Below, piece after piece: positions 60,296 to 64,000 of a DNA stretch of 64,000 bases. The notes beneath the pieces are model-generated. The model saw only the letters and a list, made by a program, of their open reading frames with translations. It searched no databases and was not told the origin of the DNA. Within the stretch, counting starts at the first letter, position 1. The number at the start of each line of letters is the position of its first letter. Source of the DNA: Erythrobacter dokdonensis DSW-74 (GTDB taxonomy: Bacteria; Pseudomonadota; Alphaproteobacteria; Sphingomonadales; Sphingomonadaceae); NCBI RefSeq assembly GCF_001677335.1, contig NZ_LZYB01000002.1:248001-312000 (forward strand), read 5' to 3'. The position numbers and the translations under genes were made by a program.

Positions 60296-62602
60296 CTAAC
60301 CGACCACCGTCACGAAGCTGTCGAGCACCCGCTTTTCCCCAGCATCCTCGAACAGGATGGTGAGCTTGTTGCCTTCCTGATCGATCACGCAGCCGGTGCC
60401 GAATTTGTCGTGGGTGACCATCGCCCCGATCGCGATATCGCTGCGGGCCGGAGCGGCGAAGCTGGCCGCTGACCGCGTGTTTTCACGCAGGCGGGCGGGC
60501 CTTGTCTCGTAGCCCGATGTCAAAGCCCGCTGCCAGCCGGGCCCGCGCGTCTGCGCCTTTGCTGGATGATCGCGCGCGACATGGGCGAAGGGGTCTTCCT
60601 GCTCGCGCCAGTTTGCCCGCCACAGCGATGCGCCACCGGTGAGCGTGCTTTCCTGTTCGATATGATCTGCGGGCAGTTCCTCGATGAAGCGCGAGGGAAT
60701 GGAACTGACCCACTGGCCATAGATCCGGCGGTTGGCGGCGTGGAGGATCGTACAATGCCGCTTGGCCCGCGTGATCGCCACGTAGGCGAGGCGGCGCTCT
60801 TCCTCCAGCGAGGCGAGCCCGCCCTCGTCGATCGCGCGCTGGCTGGGAAACACGCCTTCCTCCCAGCCGACACAGAACACGTTGTCGAATTCGAGGCCTT
60901 TCGCTGCGTGGATCGTCATGATCGTCACCGTCTCGCCCTGATCGGCGCGGTCATTATCCATGACGAGGCTGACATGCTCCAGAAACTCGCCGAGCGTCTC
61001 GTATTCCTCCATCGCTCGCGCAAGTTCGGAGAGGTTCTCCGCGCGTCCTGCGCTTTCGGGTGAACGGTCGGCGGCAAGCATAGTGTTGTAGCCCGATTCC
61101 TCCAGCACCAGCCGCAGGAGATCGGCGGGCGAAAGCGTCTCGGCCTGTTCGCGCCAGTGCAGGAACTGGCGCATCAACCCGCCGATGGTGTTCGCTGCGC
61201 GCTTGGGTAATTCGTCGCTGTCGGCCAGTTGCAGCGCCGCGGCTGCCAGCGGCAGGCCCATGCGCCGGGCGTGGAGGTGCATGGTCTCCAGCGCCTTGGC
61301 CCCAAGCCCGCGCTTGGGGACGTTGTGGATCCGTTCAAACGCCAGATCGTCCTGCGGCTGGGCGATCAGGCGCAGATAGGCCAGCGCATCGCGGATTTCG
61401 GCGCGTTCGTAGAAGCGGAAACCGCCGATGATGCGGTAATTGATGCCGATCTGTATGAAACGGTCTTCGAACTCGCGGGTCTGGTACTGGGCGCGCACGA
61501 GGATCGCGATCTGGTCGAGCGGGGCGCCCTCGGCCTCGAGCCGCTCGATCGCCTCGCCCACCCGGCGCGCTTCCTCGGGCGCGTCCCAAACGCCGATGAC
61601 CTTGATCTTGTCGCCGCCATTGACCTCGGTCCACAGGGTCTTGTCGTGGCGCTGGCTGTTCGCGCGGATCAGGCCGGAGGCTGCGCCCAGAATATGCGGA
61701 GTGGAGCGGTAGTTCTGTTCCAGCCGGATCACCTCCGCGCCCGGAAAATCCTTTTCGAAGCGCAGGATATTGGCGACTTCCGCCCCGCGCCAGGAATAGA
61801 TCGACTGGTCATCATCACCGACGACGCAGATATTTTTGTGGCTCTGCGCGAGCAGCCGCAGCCACAGATACTGCACCGCGTTAGTGTCCTGATATTCGTC
61901 CACCATGATGTAGCGGAAGCGGCGCTGGTAATCGGCGAGGATATCCGGGTGGCTGCGCAGGATGTTGAGCATGTGCAGCATCAGGTCGCCGAAATCGCAG
62001 GCGTTGAGTTGCTTCAGCCTCTCCTGATAGCGGGCATAGAGCGCGGTGCCCCTGCCGTTGGCGTAGGCCTCGTTCTCGACCGCGTCCAAGTCGGCCGGGT
62101 TCAACCCGCGGTTTTTCCAGCGGTCGATCAGCCCGGCAAGCTGGCGCGCGGGCCAGCGCTTCTCGTCGAGATCTGCCTCGCTGATGAGCTGCTTGAGGAG
62201 CCTGATCTGGTCGTCGGTGTCGATGATGGTGTAATTCTGCTGCAAGCCGACCAGCTCTGCATGGCGGCGCAGCGTCTTGGCGCAGATCGAATGGAAGGTG
62301 CCAAGCCAGGGCAGGCCCTCGGCCGCCGGGCCGAGGTGATGCGCCACCCGTTCACGCATCTCGCGAGCGGCCTTGTTGGTGAAGGTGACGCAGAGGATCT
62401 GCGAAGGGTAAGCGCGGCCCGTCGCGACCAGATGGGCAAGGCGCGCGGTAAGGGCTGCGGTCTTGCCCGTTCCCGCCCCCGCCAGCATCAGCACCGGGCC
62501 TTCGGTCGCCAGCACGGCGGCGCGCTGGGCCGGGTTCAGCCGCGCGGCATAGGCGGGGACGCTGTCACGCGCCGAAGCGGGAGAGGGCAAATTGTTGCTC
62601 AT
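60296..62602 (-). CDS. uvrD: UvrD/PcrA-type DNA helicase
   Basis: This 768-aa superfamily 1 helicase has Walker A AGAGTGKT (41-48), TFTNKAAREMRERV, GTFHSICAKTLRR, the DEYQDTN Walker B, GDDDQSIYSWRGA, LEQNYRST, TIHAAKGLEFDNVFCVGWEEGVFPS and LAYVAITRAK. The C-terminal end carries a Tudor-like TLVTHDKFGTGCVIDQEGNKLTILFEDAG segment. It acts in nucleotide-excision and mismatch repair. It converges on the DEAD-box gene with 3 bases between stops. ATG 62602 starts MSNNLPSPAS. Confidence 0.93.
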   Translation of the reverse strand: MSNNLPSPASARDSVPAYAARLNPAQRAAVLATEGPVLMLAGAGTGKTAALTARLAHLVATGRAYPSQILCVTFTNKAAREMRERVAHHLGPAAEGLPWLGTFHSICAKTLRRHAELVGLQQNYTIIDTDDQIRLLKQLISEADLDEKRWPARQLAGLIDRWKNRGLNPADLDAVENEAYANGRGTALYARYQERLKQLNACDFGDLMLHMLNILRSHPDILADYQRRFRYIMVDEYQDTNAVQYLWLRLLAQSHKNICVVGDDDQSIYSWRGAEVANILRFEKDFPGAEVIRLEQNYRSTPHILGAASGLIRANSQRHDKTLWTEVNGGDKIKVIGVWDAPEEARRVGEAIERLEAEGAPLDQIAILVRAQYQTREFEDRFIQIGINYRIIGGFRFYERAEIRDALAYLRLIAQPQDDLAFERIHNVPKRGLGAKALETMHLHARRMGLPLAAAALQLADSDELPKRAANTIGGLMRQFLHWREQAETLSPADLLRLVLEESGYNTMLAADRSPESAGRAENLSELARAMEEYETLGEFLEHVSLVMDNDRADQGETVTIMTIHAAKGLEFDNVFCVGWEEGVFPSQRAIDEGGLASLEEERRLAYVAITRAKRHCTILHAANRRIYGQWVSSIPSRFIEELPADHIEQESTLTGGASLWRANWREQEDPFAHVARDHPAKAQTRGPGWQRALTSGYETRPARLRENTRSAASFAAPARSDIAIGAMVTHDKFGTGCVIDQEGNKLTILFEDAGEKRVLDSFVTVVG

Positions 62603-62675
62603 GGAGTAATATGAACAGGTAGGGAACATTGCCCGCGCGGGCAAGCGCGTTCGGTCGGCTTATCGACCGCGCGCA

Positions 62676-63230
62676 TCAGGCATCGGGTGCAGCGAGGCGC
62701 AGAAGGTGCAGCTTGCCCTTGCCGACCCGGCGCTCTGCTTCGAGCGACAGATCCTTGACCGCAACATCTTCGTTGAAGGCGGTCTCCACTGCAATCCATG
62801 TCTCGGGGCCGATCCAGCCGAGGCGCAGCAGCCGGTCGAGCGCCACCTCGCCCGCGCCAGAGCGGTAGGGCGGATCGGCGAGGATCAGGTCGACCGGGGC
62901 GGTGGCGGCGCGCAGGCCCATCACCGAACCGGCTTCGATCCGTGTCTGCTCGCGCGCGCCCAGCGCCGCGATATTGGCCTTGATCGCATCGAGCGCGGCG
63001 CGGTCCTGTTCGACGAACAGGCAGGTGGCAGCGCCGCGAGAAAGAGCTTCAAGCCCGAGCGCACCCGAACCGGCAAACAGGTCCGCGACCCGCAAGCCCT
63101 CGAAGCTGCCAAGCCTGCTGGTGAGCATCGCAAACAGCGTCTCGCGTGCGCGGTCCGCGGTGGGGCGGGTGGCCTCGCCCTTGGGCGCGGCGAGCTTGCG
63201 CCCGCGCCATTCGCCCGCGATGATCCTCAC
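62676..63230 (-). CDS. rsmD: 16S rRNA (guanine966-N2)-methyltransferase
   Basis: This 184-aa RsmD-family enzyme has RIIAGEWRGRKL, RPTADRARETLFAML, DLFAGSGALGLEALSRGAA (SAM motif I) and the catalytic ADPPY. It methylates G966 of 16S rRNA. It starts with GTG 63230, overlapping the stop of the pseudouridine synthase gene (GTGA), so the two are coupled. Confidence 0.92.
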   Translation of the reverse strand: MRIIAGEWRGRKLAAPKGEATRPTADRARETLFAMLTSRLGSFEGLRVADLFAGSGALGLEALSRGAATCLFVEQDRAALDAIKANIAALGAREQTRIEAGSVMGLRAATAPVDLILADPPYRSGAGEVALDRLLRLGWIGPETWIAVETAFNEDVAVKDLSLEAERRVGKGKLHLLRLAAPDA

Positions 63231-64000
63231 TTGCGCTGCGTCCCTGCCTTGCCCTTCGCAAGGTCGGCAAGGAAGCGTTCGACCGGCTTGCCCCTGAGCT
63301 CCACCGCCTGGCCTCGCGGCAGATCGCCGAGATGGAACGGGCCATAGCCGACCCGGATCAGGCGGTTGACCTGAAGCCCGAGAAATTCGAGCACGCGGCG
63401 CACTTCGCGATTCTTGCCCTCGGTGATGGTCATCTCGATCCACAGGTTGCGGCCAGAGGAGCGTTCGAGATTGGCATCGATCGAACCATAGCGCACCCCG
63501 TCGATCTCGACGCCTTCGATCAGGTCTTCGAGGTGCGCCTGCGTCACTTCACCAAAAGCGCGCGCGCGATAGGTGCGCGGAATGCCGCTGGCGGGCAGTT
63601 CGAGCTTGCGCTTTACCTCGCCGTCATTGGTCAGCAGCAGCAGGCCTTCGGTGTTGAGGTCGAGGCGCCCGACCGGCATCACGCGGCCCGCGTTCTTCGG
63701 CAGGGCATTGCGCAGCGCGGTGTAGATCGTCGGACGGCCCGCCGGATCGCGCTCGGCTGTGATCAGGCCGGCGGGCTTGTGGAAGGCGAACAGGCGGGTA
63801 GGTTCGGCGGCGGTGACAGGCTTGCCATCAACTGTCACGCCCCTGAGGCTGGTCAGGATCGTTGCCGGGGTCTCCAGCACCTTGCCGTCCAGCGCAACGC
63901 GCCCCTCGGCGATCATCCGCTCGATCTCGCGACGGCTGGCTATGCCTGCGCGGGCAAGCAGCTTGGCGATGCGGTCGCCTTCGGGACGATTTTCGGAGCG
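63227..64000 (-). CDS. Pseudouridine synthase, RsuA/RluB family (partial)
   Basis: The 5' end lies beyond the window, so the visible 257 residues lack the N-terminus. The S4 domain is partly visible (GDRIAKLLARAGIASRREIERMIAEGRVALDG). The catalytic region follows: FAFHKPAGLITAERDPAGRPTIY, then VGRLDLNTEGLLLLTNDG with the active-site Asp. The C-terminal ITEGKNREVRRVLEFLGLQVNRLIRVGYGPFHLG is typical of RluB/RsuA. The target (23S U2605 or 16S U516) cannot be decided. Confidence 0.92.
   Translation of the reverse strand, partial: RSENRPEGDRIAKLLARAGIASRREIERMIAEGRVALDGKVLETPATILTSLRGVTVDGKPVTAAEPTRLFAFHKPAGLITAERDPAGRPTIYTALRNALPKNAGRVMPVGRLDLNTEGLLLLTNDGEVKRKLELPASGIPRTYRARAFGEVTQAHLEDLIEGVEIDGVRYGSIDANLERSSGRNLWIEMTITEGKNREVRRVLEFLGLQVNRLIRVGYGPFHLGDLPRGQAVELRGKPVERFLADLAKGKAGTQRK

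Overview
The window comes from a GC-rich alphaproteobacterium of the order Sphingomonadales, most likely an Erythrobacteraceae member (Erythrobacter/Porphyrobacter-like). This is inferred from the carotenoid cluster crtY-crtI-crtB, a large TonB-dependent receptor of the Caulobacter/sphingomonad type, a CpdR-type receiver next to N-formylglutamate amidohydrolase, SapC, MipA/OmpV and many acyl-CoA dehydrogenases. It looks like ordinary chromosome. I see no rRNA, CRISPR array, prophage, transposase or integrase. Both ends cut a gene: an Ntn-type acylase at the left and a pseudouridine synthase at the right.

Layout. 1-3.5 kb: acylase (partial), an outer-membrane beta-barrel protein and an SDR. 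3.6-9.6 kb: a probable phosphate-starvation operon (TonB receptor, beta-propeller phytase, PhoX phosphatase, GDT1-like membrane protein) preceded by four PHO-box-like half-sites with 11-bp spacing. 9.6-13.8 kb: dps, 6-phosphogluconolactonase, Nudix hydrolase, dinB and a Bcr/CflA exporter. 13.9-17.5 kb: biotin-dependent acyl-CoA carboxylase (both subunits). 17.6-22.4 kb: a carotenoid operon reading leftward, crtY-crtI-small secreted protein-LOG-crtB, with overlapping stop/start codons. 22.6-27.4 kb: envelope and secreted proteins plus an amidohydrolase. 27.5-30.6 kb: TPP riboswitch-thiC followed by two overlapping lipoprotein genes. 30.7-32.0 kb: a low-GC island of two overlapping genes (membrane protein and methyltransferase). 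32.2-41.7 kb: HTH protein, diguanylate cyclase, cold-shock protein, ribosome-associated factor, a photolyase-like protein with apparently swapped domain order, and small housekeeping or stress genes. 41.7-51.6 kb: dapD, then a fatty acid/acyl-CoA catabolic cluster (phosphotransferase, alcohol dehydrogenase, three acyl-CoA dehydrogenases, transporter, SDR). 51.6-53.9 kb: an lrp-ald pair bracketed by 81-bp direct repeats, each formed by a tRNA-Val 3' end plus its terminator. 54-64 kb: cpdR, N-formylglutamate amidohydrolase, sapC, FAD-linked oxidase, DEAD-box helicase, UvrD-type helicase, rsmD and the pseudouridine synthase.

The functional themes are phosphate scavenging from phytate and phosphoesters, carotenoid synthesis and light/oxidative stress handling (crt genes, Dps, photolyase-like protein, DinB), and acyl-CoA catabolism. 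Several intergenic regions carry REP- or MITE-like inverted repeats of at least four types. One type occurs twice, at 13841-13946 and 50683-50786. The points most worth a second look are the PHO-box array, the tRNA-end direct repeats, the low-GC island, the permuted photolyase-like protein and the two extra genes inside the carotenoid operon.
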